From the NCBI GenBank assembly GCA_028279595.1, contig JANQNK010000010.1, positions 1 to 46,304 of the forward strand: DNA of 46,304 nt, read 5' to 3'. The notes under the pieces are model-generated. The model was given only the letters and a program-made list of their open reading frames with translations. It did no database searches and had not been told where the DNA came from. Of this stretch, positions 17,278-25,253 are shown piece by piece (position 1 is the first letter of the stretch; every line of letters begins with the position of its first letter). Both the position numbers and the translations under genes were made by a program. The DNA comes from Thermoplasmatota archaeon (GTDB taxonomy: Archaea > Thermoplasmatota > JAKEGO01).

Positions 17278-17841
17278 ATGCACGGACTACCCGTGGGTCA
17301 ATGGTTCGAGATGCGGTCCTTCGGCAAGAGCGGAGCCAGGAACGTTGCGATATTCGCGCTAGTGATCGTCATGTCGCTCCCCGTCTCACTCTTCATCGCG
17401 TCCATGGACAGGGAGATACCGATGTCCACATGGATAGCCGTCCTCCTCCTGTCGTCGATGGTGGGGATATTCCTGCTTCGTGCATTGGCCGCCCTCCACA
17501 TGCACAAGGATGCGTTCGTCACCTCGATCAGCTACCTCTTCAAAACGCGGCCGGATGAGTCCAGGTTCATGGATTTCGCCGACAGGTTCTTCGCCAAGCT
17601 CGATCTGGAGATGGAGGACACCATACACGAGGGCCTGCCGCGGTATTCGAACGGTGAGGTGTCCCTGACGATCCTCTCGGCCGGAAAGCTCGCCGGGATC
17701 GGTGGGTTCTCAATGAAGGACCACAGCGGGAGGAACATCGGGATCCTGAACGCCTTCTACAGGGCCGCGACGAAGAAGTTCAAACTCGACCCGCACGTCC
17801 GGAACGGGAAGCGGGTCGGAGGGAAGAGGAACCGCCGTTAG
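17278..17841 (+). CDS. uncharacterised two-helix membrane protein
   Basis: 187 residues, not recognised. Two predicted membrane helices (about 23-42 and 49-69) follow a short N-terminus. The rest, from the Leu/His stretch ALAALHMHKDAFVTS onward, is a soluble domain of about 110 residues with a FMDFADRFFAKLDLE segment, an ILSAGKLAGIGGFSMKD segment and a strongly basic tail (GKRVGGKRNRR) suited to binding nucleic acid or phospholipid head groups. A later in-frame ATG at 17311 is possible. It lies between pth2 and dph2, both translation-linked, but a shared role is only a guess. The TATA box at 17248 suggests its own promoter. Confidence 0.75.
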   Translation: MHGLPVGQWFEMRSFGKSGARNVAIFALVIVMSLPVSLFIASMDREIPMSTWIAVLLLSSMVGIFLLRALAALHMHKDAFVTSISYLFKTRPDESRFMDFADRFFAKLDLEMEDTIHEGLPRYSNGEVSLTILSAGKLAGIGGFSMKDHSGRNIGILNAFYRAATKKFKLDPHVRNGKRVGGKRNRR

Positions 17842-17850
17842 GCTGAAAGG

Positions 17851-17857
17851 ATTATTA
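17851..17857 (+). promoter_or_regulatory. TATA box for dph2
   Basis: ATTATTA centred about 26 nt before the ATG at 17880, giving a leaderless transcript. Confidence 0.4.
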
Positions 17858-17879
17858 CCCCCTATCCACATCGCGGTCC

Positions 17880-18860
17880 ATGGACGAGGTCGCTCCCCTG
17901 GTCGAGCAGTATTCCGGTTCGCTCGTTGCCATACAGGCACCTGAAGGTCTGAAGGCAAGGGCTCAGGAGCTCTCGGACCTCCTCGAGGCAGGGGGGGTAA
18001 GGACTATTCTGATCGGCGATCCCTGCTTCGGCTCCTGCACCCTGGCTGACAGCGACGCCTCCGACCTGGGTGCCGCGGCCCTGATACATCTGGGCCATGC
18101 TCCGATACCGGGCACTCCCACCGATGTCCCCGTCCATTACATCGAATTTCGCGAGGAGCCTCCGATCGACCATCTGCTCGTCGAACTGAACGAGATACTG
18201 GTATCACCGGTCGGACTCGCGACCACGGTCCAGCACATCGACCTTCTGGGGAGGTTGAAGACGCACCTCGAGGAGTTCGGTCACACCGTCCTCGTCGGGG
18301 AGAAGAGTGGCCGCGTCGCATATGACGGACAGGTCCTCGGCTGCGACCTCTCGGCCGTCCACGGGATCGAGGACCAGGTCGCTTCGTTCCTGTTCCTTGG
18401 TACGGGAAGGTTCCATCCGCTCGGCATCGCCCTCGCCACCGGAAGACCCGTTATCACGTTGGACCCCTACATGGGCGAGATCGGCTCCCTCGACAACGAA
18501 CAGCTCCTGAGGCAGAGATACGGAGCGATCGGACGGGCCATGGACGCGAAGAGGGTCGGTATAATCGTAGCGCCGAAGGGCGGACAGCGAAGGATGGCCC
18601 TGGCCCTCGCCCTGAGGAAGGAGTTCCAGGACGCCGGGAGGATCCCGGTGATGATCTCGACGGAGTTCGTCTCGCCGGACCATCTCCTAGCCTACCGCCT
18701 GGACGCACTGGTGATAACATCGTGTCCGAGGATCGCCTTCGACGACTACCAGCGTTTCGAGATGCCTGTTCTGACTGCTGCTGAAGCGAGGATGCTCCTG
18801 AAGGGTGCGGACGAGCTCATGAACGGTAACTACGTCGTCGACGAGTTCGAGATGGACTGA
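17880..18860 (+). CDS. dph2: diphthamide synthesis protein Dph2, iron-sulfur 3-amino-3-carboxypropyl transferase
   Basis: 326 residues, normal for archaeal Dph2. It transfers the 3-amino-3-carboxypropyl group of S-adenosylmethionine to a histidine of aEF2, the first step of diphthamide synthesis. Three cysteines placed like those that hold the unusual [4Fe-4S] cluster are present: Cys53 in GDPCFGSC (Cys49 also nearby), Cys155 in VLGCDLSA and Cys282 in ITSCPRIAFDDY. The N-terminal VAIQAPEGLKARAQEL and the VLVGEKSGR segment fit the family. Archaea use one Dph2 as a homodimer. No other diphthamide gene is in the window. It converges on trkH with an 18-nt gap. Confidence 0.94.
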   Translation: MDEVAPLVEQYSGSLVAIQAPEGLKARAQELSDLLEAGGVRTILIGDPCFGSCTLADSDASDLGAAALIHLGHAPIPGTPTDVPVHYIEFREEPPIDHLLVELNEILVSPVGLATTVQHIDLLGRLKTHLEEFGHTVLVGEKSGRVAYDGQVLGCDLSAVHGIEDQVASFLFLGTGRFHPLGIALATGRPVITLDPYMGEIGSLDNEQLLRQRYGAIGRAMDAKRVGIIVAPKGGQRRMALALALRKEFQDAGRIPVMISTEFVSPDHLLAYRLDALVITSCPRIAFDDYQRFEMPVLTAAEARMLLKGADELMNGNYVVDEFEMD

Positions 18861-18878
18861 CCCAGAGGAACGGTCCGA

Positions 18879-20450
18879 TCAGGCCTTGTACGTACTCGGG
18901 AAGAATAGGATCAGCGCGGCGTAGATCTCCAAACGGCCGAACCACATACAACCGCAGAGCCATATCTTCGTCGGAACGGACAACGAGAGGAAGCTGTTGG
19001 TAGGACCGATGATGTTCAATCCCGGGCCGACGCCGCCCATTGTAGTAGCTACCGCTGAGACGGCAGAGACTATGTCCATGCCGCCGTCGCCTCCGTTGAC
19101 GGACGGTTGTATCAGCGTAAGGGCCAGAGTTGACACTATGGCGATGATTATGTAGATGAAGAAGAAAGTGGTAAGGCCGGAGATCATCTCGTCCGGTACC
19201 TGCTTCCCGCCGAGGCGGACGGGGATGATCGCCTTGGGGTGCAATATCCTGATGATCTCCCTCTTGAAGGTCTTGAAGAGGACGACGATACGCACGACCT
19301 TGATGGCGCCGGCGGTCGAACCGGCGGACCCGCCGATGAACATGAACAGGATGAGGATCAGCCTGGCGGCATCCGGCCATTGGTTGAAATCGGCGTTGGC
19401 GTATCCCGTCGTTGTCATGATGGAAACGCCGTTAAACCCGCCCTGATGTATGGCATGCTCCAGGGACAGGCCGCCGCTCATGACCAGATTGAAGATGATG
19501 AGCAGTACACCCAGGGACATTATGGATGCGTAGGCCTGGAACTCCGGATCGCCAAGCAGCTTGCCCGGGTTCCCCGTCAACATATGATAGTACAGGTAGA
19601 AGTTGATTCCTGCCATTATCATGAACGCTGTCAGGAGGCCCTGGATCAAGGGGTCTGGATATGCCGATATCGAATTGAACATCGGCGAGAATCCACCAGA
19701 GGCGATGACGGTGAACGAATGGCAGATGGCGTCGTACCATCTCATGCCGGCCATCTTCAGGGCCAATATCTGTAGGATCGTGATCCCGACGTAGATCCAC
19801 CTGAGTATCGCGAAGGTCTCGGATATCTTGGGCCTGAGCCGGCTCTGGGTGGCCATGCCCTCGGCGCGAAGGAGCAGGATGGAACCGCTGAGTATCCTCG
19901 AGAGGAACACGACGGACAAGACCACGATCCCCATGCCACCGAGCCACTGCGTCTCGGCACGCCACAGTATCAGACTGTAACTGTATTCGTTCGGATAGTA
20001 GTTCCCGCCACCTGCTGGCATCTCCATGACAGTGGCGCCGGTGGTGGTGAAGCCGGACATGGATTCGAAGTATGCGTTGACGAAGGCCTCGAAGGAGTGC
20101 CACGGATCGGAGAAGTCCATGGCGAACGGACTTTCATGGGTAGGTACGGAAGGCTCGTAGTAGAACGTTCCGTGGAGAAGGTACGGCATCGCGCCGATGA
20201 GGACGATGATCAGCCATCCGAGGCCGACGGCCGCGAAGCCCTCGTTGTCCCGGATGTTCTTGACGTCGCGTGTCCCCCACATGGCGATCATGCCGATGAG
20301 GAGCGATACAAGTCCTGGTACGCCGTAGATGACTGATAGTTGAAGCCAGTTCTCCCCGAACCAGAGACCGACCGCTATCGGTAGGAGGAAGGCTCCCGAG
20401 AATAGGAGCAATACTGAGCCGATGATGTTCATCACTGCGCGGAACCTCAT
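18879..20450 (-). CDS. trkH: potassium uptake channel subunit TrkH
   Basis: 523 residues with about ten to twelve membrane helices. The four pore-loop repeats of the Trk/Ktr family are visible, for example SGFTTTGATVMEM (first), SFTVIASGGFSP (second), STMMTTTGY-like NGVSIMTTTGYANADFNQWP (third) and GSAGSTAGAIKV plus VATTMGGVGPGLN (fourth). It is the K+-conducting subunit in the cytoplasmic membrane and works with the TrkA regulatory subunit encoded 4 nt upstream in the same operon. Confidence 0.95.
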   Translation of the reverse strand: MRFRAVMNIIGSVLLLFSGAFLLPIAVGLWFGENWLQLSVIYGVPGLVSLLIGMIAMWGTRDVKNIRDNEGFAAVGLGWLIIVLIGAMPYLLHGTFYYEPSVPTHESPFAMDFSDPWHSFEAFVNAYFESMSGFTTTGATVMEMPAGGGNYYPNEYSYSLILWRAETQWLGGMGIVVLSVVFLSRILSGSILLLRAEGMATQSRLRPKISETFAILRWIYVGITILQILALKMAGMRWYDAICHSFTVIASGGFSPMFNSISAYPDPLIQGLLTAFMIMAGINFYLYYHMLTGNPGKLLGDPEFQAYASIMSLGVLLIIFNLVMSGGLSLEHAIHQGGFNGVSIMTTTGYANADFNQWPDAARLILILFMFIGGSAGSTAGAIKVVRIVVLFKTFKREIIRILHPKAIIPVRLGGKQVPDEMISGLTTFFFIYIIIAIVSTLALTLIQPSVNGGDGGMDIVSAVSAVATTMGGVGPGLNIIGPTNSFLSLSVPTKIWLCGCMWFGRLEIYAALILFFPSTYKA

Positions 20451-20454
20451 ACGA

Positions 20455-21813
20455 TCACTTGAGTACCCTCTTGATCCTGGGTATCGCTTCCCTCAGCGCG
20501 AAGACGATGAGCTGATCGCCCGCCATCAGGAGGTCGTTGTCCCTCGCCACCTTCACCTTCTTGACCGTCGTCCCATCCTCCGCCAGTCCCTTCCTTCGTA
20601 TCGCCGCGATCTCCGCCTCGCCGCGTATGTTGATCGACTTGACGGGCCGTCCGACCGCGGACGAGCCGCTTCCAACGTCGATCTCCAGCAGCTGGGCGTT
20701 GTCCTTGTCCATGAGCAGTACGGCGTTGTACTCCGCCTCGTGCACCTGCTCGAGTATCTCGCCGATGGTCGCCCACCGGCGGTTGACCACTATGTCGACC
20801 CCCATGTTGGAGGCCATGTCCGCGAGGTCTGGATTGTCGATAATCGCCATGGTCCGCTTGGCGCCGTGTCGCCTGGCCAGGAAGCAGGAGAGGGCATTTC
20901 GCTCCTCGTCCTCGCCAGCGGCTATGAAGACGTCCACGGTCTTTATTCCGGCCTCCTCCAGCTCCCTGCTGTTGGTAGGATCGGCGACATATGGATAGGT
21001 CTTCTCGAGCACCCGGGCCGCCTCCTCGCAGAGCTCCTTCGACTCGTCCATCAGGGTGACCTTCATCTTCTTCTCCATGATCTTGGCGATGTGGATGCCG
21101 ATGTCGTTGGCACCGGAGATGAAAACGGACTTCACCTTGCCAAGCGAGCGTCGGGCGAAGAGCTGTTCCAGCCTCGGAAGTACGGACATGTCGTTTACTA
21201 TCACGACCACCCGCTGACGCGCCTTTAGGGTGTATCCAGCGTTGGGAAGTATGAGGGACCTGTCCTCGTAGATCCCGATGATCTTCGCCTCGCTCGGGAA
21301 GTCGATGCTCCCGATGGTCCTGTCGACCATGGAGGACTTCTTTGACAGCCTCATGACGAGTATGAACGCATCCCCCCCGATTATCGGGCGGGCATCCACC
21401 ACCGACGGTGTCCCGATGAGCTTCACCAGAGTACCCGCCGACACGAGGTCGGGACAGAGAATGTTCTTGACCCCTATGCGCTCGAAGACGTCTCGGGAGT
21501 CCTTGCGGACGAAGCTGAAGTCGTTCACGCGGGCGATGGTGGGGATCAGCCTCGATGCCGCCAGCGAGCAACCGAGCAGGTTCACCTCGTCCGAGCCGGT
21601 CACGCCAATGTAGAGGTCGGCGTTCTGGATCCCGGCCTTCTCGAGGTCGGCCGGACTAGCTGCATTTCCCTCGATGACCAGCCCGTCTATGGACTTCGCC
21701 CTGCGTACCATATCGAGGTCCTTCTCGAGGATGAAGAGGTCGTGTCCCTCGCTCCGGAGCACCCGTGCGATGTGGAATCCGACCTCGCCAGCACCGCCGA
21801 CGATTATGCGCAT
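20455..21813 (-). CDS. trkA: potassium uptake regulatory subunit TrkA, two RCK domains
   Basis: 452 residues, the standard TrkA length. Two tandem RCK modules: TrkA-N with MRIIVGGAGEVGFHIARVL (nucleotide loop, 1-19) then a TrkA-C; and a second TrkA-N opening FISGANDIGIHIAKIMEKK (about 225) then a second TrkA-C ending near IKRVLK. It is a cytoplasmic ring that gates TrkH in response to bound NAD(H) or adenine nucleotides. The second loop, GANDIG, departs from GxGxxG, as is common for the second RCK. A TATA box 25 nt before the ATG suggests a leaderless trkA-trkH mRNA. Confidence 0.96.
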   Translation of the reverse strand: MRIIVGGAGEVGFHIARVLRSEGHDLFILEKDLDMVRRAKSIDGLVIEGNAASPADLEKAGIQNADLYIGVTGSDEVNLLGCSLAASRLIPTIARVNDFSFVRKDSRDVFERIGVKNILCPDLVSAGTLVKLIGTPSVVDARPIIGGDAFILVMRLSKKSSMVDRTIGSIDFPSEAKIIGIYEDRSLILPNAGYTLKARQRVVVIVNDMSVLPRLEQLFARRSLGKVKSVFISGANDIGIHIAKIMEKKMKVTLMDESKELCEEAARVLEKTYPYVADPTNSRELEEAGIKTVDVFIAAGEDEERNALSCFLARRHGAKRTMAIIDNPDLADMASNMGVDIVVNRRWATIGEILEQVHEAEYNAVLLMDKDNAQLLEIDVGSGSSAVGRPVKSINIRGEAEIAAIRRKGLAEDGTTVKKVKVARDNDLLMAGDQLIVFALREAIPRIKRVLK

Positions 21814-21834
21814 GGGCCGTTATCCCGATGTTCC

Positions 21835-21841
21835 GATATAA
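21835..21841 (-). promoter_or_regulatory. TATA box for trkA-trkH
   Basis: TTATATC on the minus strand, centred 25 nt before the ATG at 21813. Confidence 0.5.
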
Positions 21842-21891
21842 GGGTTCCTGAAGTCGAAATAGGCCCTCTGGAAGCCGTTCCTGGGTGGTTT

Positions 21892-21899
21892 TTTATATA
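21892..21899 (+). promoter_or_regulatory. TATA box for the GT4 gene
   Basis: TTTATATA centred about 26 nt before the ATG at 21921, giving a leaderless transcript. It is divergent from the trkA promoter. Confidence 0.6.
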
Positions 21900-21920
21900 C
21901 CATGTATACGTTGAGGGACC

Positions 21921-22919
21921 ATGGCGCGCGTCCTGTTCGTGTACCAGTCCAACACGCCCTGGGTGGAGTTCGACAGGGCAGGGCTCGAGCGCGAGCACGA
22001 GGTCGTCGATCACCATTTTCCGATGTCAGGGCCAGACGGGGGAAGGGACGTTTCGGGGACCATCAGGCGCTCCATGAGGATGAAGAAGGCCATCAAGGAG
22101 GTCGACGCGGTCTTCGTCTGGTTCGGAGATGTTCCCGCGACGGCGGCGGTGTTCTGGGCGCGGCGCTTGAAGAAGAAGAGCATCATCGTCGCCGGCGGTT
22201 ACGACGGCGCCTACCTCGAGGGGACCAAGTACGGTCTCCAGCAGAGGTTCCCGCGTAAACTCCTTCCAAGGTACGCGTTCAACAGGGCCGACCTGGTCCT
22301 GTCGGTGTCGGAACGTCTTCACAAGGACCTTCATCGCTTCTGCAAGCCAAAGAACGCGGTCATGGTCTACAACGGCGTCGAGACTTCGAAGTACACCCCT
22401 GGAAAGAAGGAGAATAAGGTCCTGACGGTCGGGGCCATCGACGAGGTGACGATATGGCGCAAGGGGCTGGAGACCTTCGTCAAGGCTGCAGAGCACCTTC
22501 CGGACGTTCCATTCGTCCTGGTGGGGAACGCGAGAGGAACCGCTGTGGTCGATCTGGTAGAGAATTCCCCTGAGAACGTAACGCTCACGGGATACATCCC
22601 GTTCGAAGAGCTCCTTGCCCATTTCCAGACCTCGAAGGTCTATGTCCAGGGATCGGCATACGAGAGCTTCGGTTATTCACTGGCCGAGGGGATGCTCTGC
22701 GAGTGCGTTCCCGTCGTGACGAACAGGGGAGCCCTCCCGGAGGTCGCCGGTGACACCGGGATCTATGCCCCGTATGGTGACGCCAGGAGGACGGCCGCGG
22801 CCATCGAGAAGGCGTTGGAATCCGATGCGGGACCCAGGGCCAGGGAGCGCGTCCTCAAGATGTTCACCATCGAGAGGCGGACGGAACGCATCCTCGCCGA
22901 GATGGACAAGGTCCTATGA
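21921..22919 (+). CDS. family 4 glycosyltransferase
   Basis: 332 residues, at the short end for GT4. The N-terminal half is a reduced Rossmann domain (ARVLFVYQSNTPWVEFD, then DAVFVWFGDVPATAAVF). The C-terminal half has the clear GT-B nucleotide-sugar domain: VMVYNGVETSKYTPG, VLTVGAIDEVTIWRKGLETFVKA, NVTLTGYIPFEELLAHF and YESFGYSLAEGMLCECVPVVT, the last holding the EX7E-type region. It probably adds a sugar to a lipid-linked glycan or glycolipid. It stands apart from the glycan cassette at 5.6-10.5 kb but just before a secreted protease gene. Confidence 0.86.
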   Translation: MARVLFVYQSNTPWVEFDRAGLEREHEVVDHHFPMSGPDGGRDVSGTIRRSMRMKKAIKEVDAVFVWFGDVPATAAVFWARRLKKKSIIVAGGYDGAYLEGTKYGLQQRFPRKLLPRYAFNRADLVLSVSERLHKDLHRFCKPKNAVMVYNGVETSKYTPGKKENKVLTVGAIDEVTIWRKGLETFVKAAEHLPDVPFVLVGNARGTAVVDLVENSPENVTLTGYIPFEELLAHFQTSKVYVQGSAYESFGYSLAEGMLCECVPVVTNRGALPEVAGDTGIYAPYGDARRTAAAIEKALESDAGPRARERVLKMFTIERRTERILAEMDKVL

Positions 22920-22941
22920 TCGGGTAACGTTTGCCAAAAGG

Positions 22942-22947
22942 TTTATC
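22942..22947 (+). promoter_or_regulatory. TATA box for the subtilase gene
   Basis: TTTATC preceded by AAAAGG, centred 27 nt before the ATG at 22972. It supports that start over longer in-frame extensions that overlap the GT4. Confidence 0.5.
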
Positions 22948-22971
22948 AGACACACCGTGTTTGGACGCTCC

Positions 22972-24798
22972 ATGTTGAGAATTACAACGCTCATGGCGTT
23001 GATGACGATCGCGTTCCTGGCCATGGTCCCGATGAACGGGTCGAACACCGGTGCGGACGTTCCCGACGGGGAGCTGCCCTGGTGGGAGACCACGACCATG
23101 GACATGGACAGGAACCACATTCACGATTCCATCGATGAGAGCGACGAGCGCTGGTTCGACCTGTTCGTCTGCTACGACCGGGACCCGACACCCGAGGACG
23201 CTGAGAGGCTGGAGGAGCTCGGGCTCGAACCCATGGACGCCAGCTCCAGGACGGACACCATAACCCTCTATCACGTCCACAGGGCGTTCGTCGATATCAT
23301 TGTCGATCTCCCGAATGTCGTTATGGTCGAGGAGCAGCCTTGGCTCGTGGCAACCCTTGATGTCGGAGCACCCACAGTCAAGGCCCGCCCGAACGACCTC
23401 TACCATGACGTCTGGGAGGAGCTGGGATTCAACGGGTCCGGGATTCACATCGCCATACTCGACACTGGCGTCGACGACCAGCACGAATCGCTGGATGGCA
23501 AGTTCGTAGCCGGTGTGGACGTCAGCAATCCGCCGCTCATCATTACCACTAATCCCGACGATGGTAACGGCCACGGGACCCATTGCGCCGGAGCGGCCAT
23601 GGGCGACGGCGGCATGACCGACGGGGACACTGACGGCGAGCCTGACTACCAGGGTACAGCGCCCGGCGCGTCCTTGATCGACGTCAAGATATCCACGGAC
23701 CTCGGTGTGTCTGCGGGGACACTACGCACCGGCATAGAGTGGTGCATCGATAACAAGGAGGACCACAGCATCGATATATTGAGCATCTCCTTCGGCCAGG
23801 TCTCCGGGGACAGCGACGGTTCCGACACGCTATGCCGCGTGGTGGACAACGCGACCGCGGAGGGACTGGTCGTGATCATCGCAGCCGGGAATGAGGGGCC
23901 CGACAACAACGGCATCGGGAGCCCGGCAGCGGCGGAGACGGCGATCACCGTCGCAAATGAGGAGGACCACCAGACCCTGACCAGGGACGATGATGTGATC
24001 GCCTCTTCCTCGCAGCGTGGCCCCAGGAGGGACGATGGTGACGAGGAACAGCTCGACGAGCTCAAGCCCGATATCGCTGCACCGGGTTCCAATCTCACAT
24101 CCTGCGATTACAGTCCGGCCGGCCAGTTCGCCGTGGGTTATCGGGAGATGACCGGGACGTCGATGGCCTGTCCGATGATCAGCGGGATAGCCGCGCTCAT
24201 GCTCGACGCCAAGAGCGACCTCACTCCCGCCGATGTCAAGGAGATCTTGATCCAGACAGCGGAGCCCCGCGGAGAGCCGACACTACCTGACATCCATGAC
24301 ACCTGGAACCGGGGCTGGGGATTCGGATTCGTTGATGCCTACTGGGCAGTGTACGTCGGGGTCCACGGAAGTCAGAACGGAGGCGGGATCATCGACGACT
24401 CCATCAACTGCGTTATCTCGACACCCTCGGCAAATGCGACCATCAGCGGAATGGTGAACGTCACCGGACTGGCGAGCATAGCCCAGGGCGAGATAGACCA
24501 TGTGGAGGTCTGGTGGGACGACCTCTGGGCGATCCAGGCCAACCCCGAGAGCGAGGACTGGACGAAATGGTACCTCGAGTTCGATACGAATGACTTCGAC
24601 GAGGGACCTCACCAGATCGGTGTCAGGGCCGTCTCGGGTGCTAGGGCGTCTGAGGACCACATCATCAACATCACTATCGATAACTCAGGCTCCGATGATG
24701 ACGACGATGACGACGGCTTCATGGGACTGCCGGCGGTATCGCCGTTGATGGCCGTGCCGATAGCACTAATAGCGTTCGGGTTCCGAAAACGAAGATGA
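22972..24798 (+). CDS. secreted subtilisin-like serine protease (S8) with Ig-like domain and membrane tail
   Basis: 608 residues from the ATG at 22972. The frame is open to 22750, but that part overlaps the GT4 and is low-complexity. Order: signal peptide (1-28, core TLMALMTIAFLAMVPM), an inhibitor-like prodomain (about 45-135), and a catalytic domain with the triad Asp164 (ILDTGVDDQHE), His201 (GNGHGTHCAG) and Ser397 (TGTSMACPM) plus oxyanion Asn307 (AAGNEGP). A C-terminal Ig-like domain (about 475-570) resembles those of the giant propeller protein. The end is an Asp-rich linker, MGLPAVSP, a hydrophobic stretch and FRKRR, again like that protein. It is probably a surface-anchored exoprotease for proteinaceous substrates. 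Confidence 0.95.
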   Translation: MLRITTLMALMTIAFLAMVPMNGSNTGADVPDGELPWWETTTMDMDRNHIHDSIDESDERWFDLFVCYDRDPTPEDAERLEELGLEPMDASSRTDTITLYHVHRAFVDIIVDLPNVVMVEEQPWLVATLDVGAPTVKARPNDLYHDVWEELGFNGSGIHIAILDTGVDDQHESLDGKFVAGVDVSNPPLIITTNPDDGNGHGTHCAGAAMGDGGMTDGDTDGEPDYQGTAPGASLIDVKISTDLGVSAGTLRTGIEWCIDNKEDHSIDILSISFGQVSGDSDGSDTLCRVVDNATAEGLVVIIAAGNEGPDNNGIGSPAAAETAITVANEEDHQTLTRDDDVIASSSQRGPRRDDGDEEQLDELKPDIAAPGSNLTSCDYSPAGQFAVGYREMTGTSMACPMISGIAALMLDAKSDLTPADVKEILIQTAEPRGEPTLPDIHDTWNRGWGFGFVDAYWAVYVGVHGSQNGGGIIDDSINCVISTPSANATISGMVNVTGLASIAQGEIDHVEVWWDDLWAIQANPESEDWTKWYLEFDTNDFDEGPHQIGVRAVSGARASEDHIINITIDNSGSDDDDDDDGFMGLPAVSPLMAVPIALIAFGFRKRR

Positions 24799-24799
24799 C

Positions 24800-24819
24800 C
24801 CATCCCCTTGTTCGGATGG
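24800..24819 (+). terminator. short hairpin just after the subtilase stop
   Basis: CCATCC pairs with GGATGG around an 8-nt loop, starting two bases after the stop. No T-run follows, so this is a weak terminator call. Confidence 0.25.
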
Positions 24820-24836
24820 CGGAACGATAATTGATC

Positions 24837-24896
24837 CATCCTAGAACGGTTCAGATACGACCGTATAGGGATAATCACATCCTAGTAGGGTTCAGA
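24837..24896. repeat. pair of 19-bp imperfect direct repeats at the 3' end of the PIN gene
   Basis: CATCCTAGAACGGTTCAGA at 24837-24855 and CATCCTAGTAGGGTTCAGA at 24878-24896 match at 16 of 19 positions. GATAAT precedes both. The second copy holds the last codons and stop of the PIN gene; the first would encode the same tail (SEPF-stop). It looks like a small duplication of the gene end. Confidence 0.65.
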
Positions 24897-25253
24897 CCTC
24901 TGCAAGACGAGGTGCTTTCCACTTCTGAGGAATATCACCGGCACTCCTGCAGCGAGCGCCTTCTTCCTGACGAGCGAGTCCTGTGTCAGAACGGCTCCGT
25001 TCCGCTCCTGCGCGAGCTCTATGACAGCATGGTCGGCAGGACCCATGACCTCGACGACCTCGGGGGAGATGTGGTCGTAGAGGGACATGGCCTCCCTGGA
25101 CTTGGGCTCCCTGCCCTTCAGAAGGCCCTCCAGCTCGCTCACCACGGTGTTCGGTACCAAATAATCGTATGATCCAACGACCCGCTCGAGCTCGGAATCG
25201 AGATTGATGTTGAACTGGAACGGTAGATAGAACGCATTGGTGTCCAGTATCAC
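24882..25253 (-). CDS. PIN-domain nuclease linked to aIF2-gamma
   Basis: 123 residues from a GTG at 25253 that overlaps the aIF2-gamma stop as GTGA. An ATG at 25283 is in frame but would overlap by 34 nt. The PIN fold is clear: [12 protein letters not shown] with the first acidic residue, [39 protein letters not shown] with later acidic residues, and the end strand VPVIFLR. A PIN protein after rps6e and aIF2-gamma is an old archaeal neighbourhood, so this is probably a rRNA- or tRNA-processing-type endonuclease rather than a VapC toxin. No antitoxin gene is adjacent. Substrate unknown. Confidence 0.85.
   Translation of the reverse strand: MILDTNAFYLPFQFNINLDSELERVVGSYDYLVPNTVVSELEGLLKGREPKSREAMSLYDHISPEVVEVMGPADHAVIELAQERNGAVLTQDSLVRKKALAAGVPVIFLRSGKHLVLQRSEPY

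Noticed and set aside
22750..22971. N-terminal extension of the subtilase frame
   Set aside because: Overlaps the GT4 gene, is Arg/Ser/Pro-rich, and the ATG at 22972 has a signal peptide and a placed TATA box.
24500..24748. Plus- and minus-strand open frames inside the subtilase and other genes
   Set aside because: They are antisense or out-of-frame readings with Arg/Ser/Thr-rich composition typical of shadow frames in GC-rich DNA.
24882..25253. VapC toxin of a toxin-antitoxin pair
   Set aside because: No small antitoxin gene precedes it; the position after aIF2-gamma is an old archaeal arrangement.
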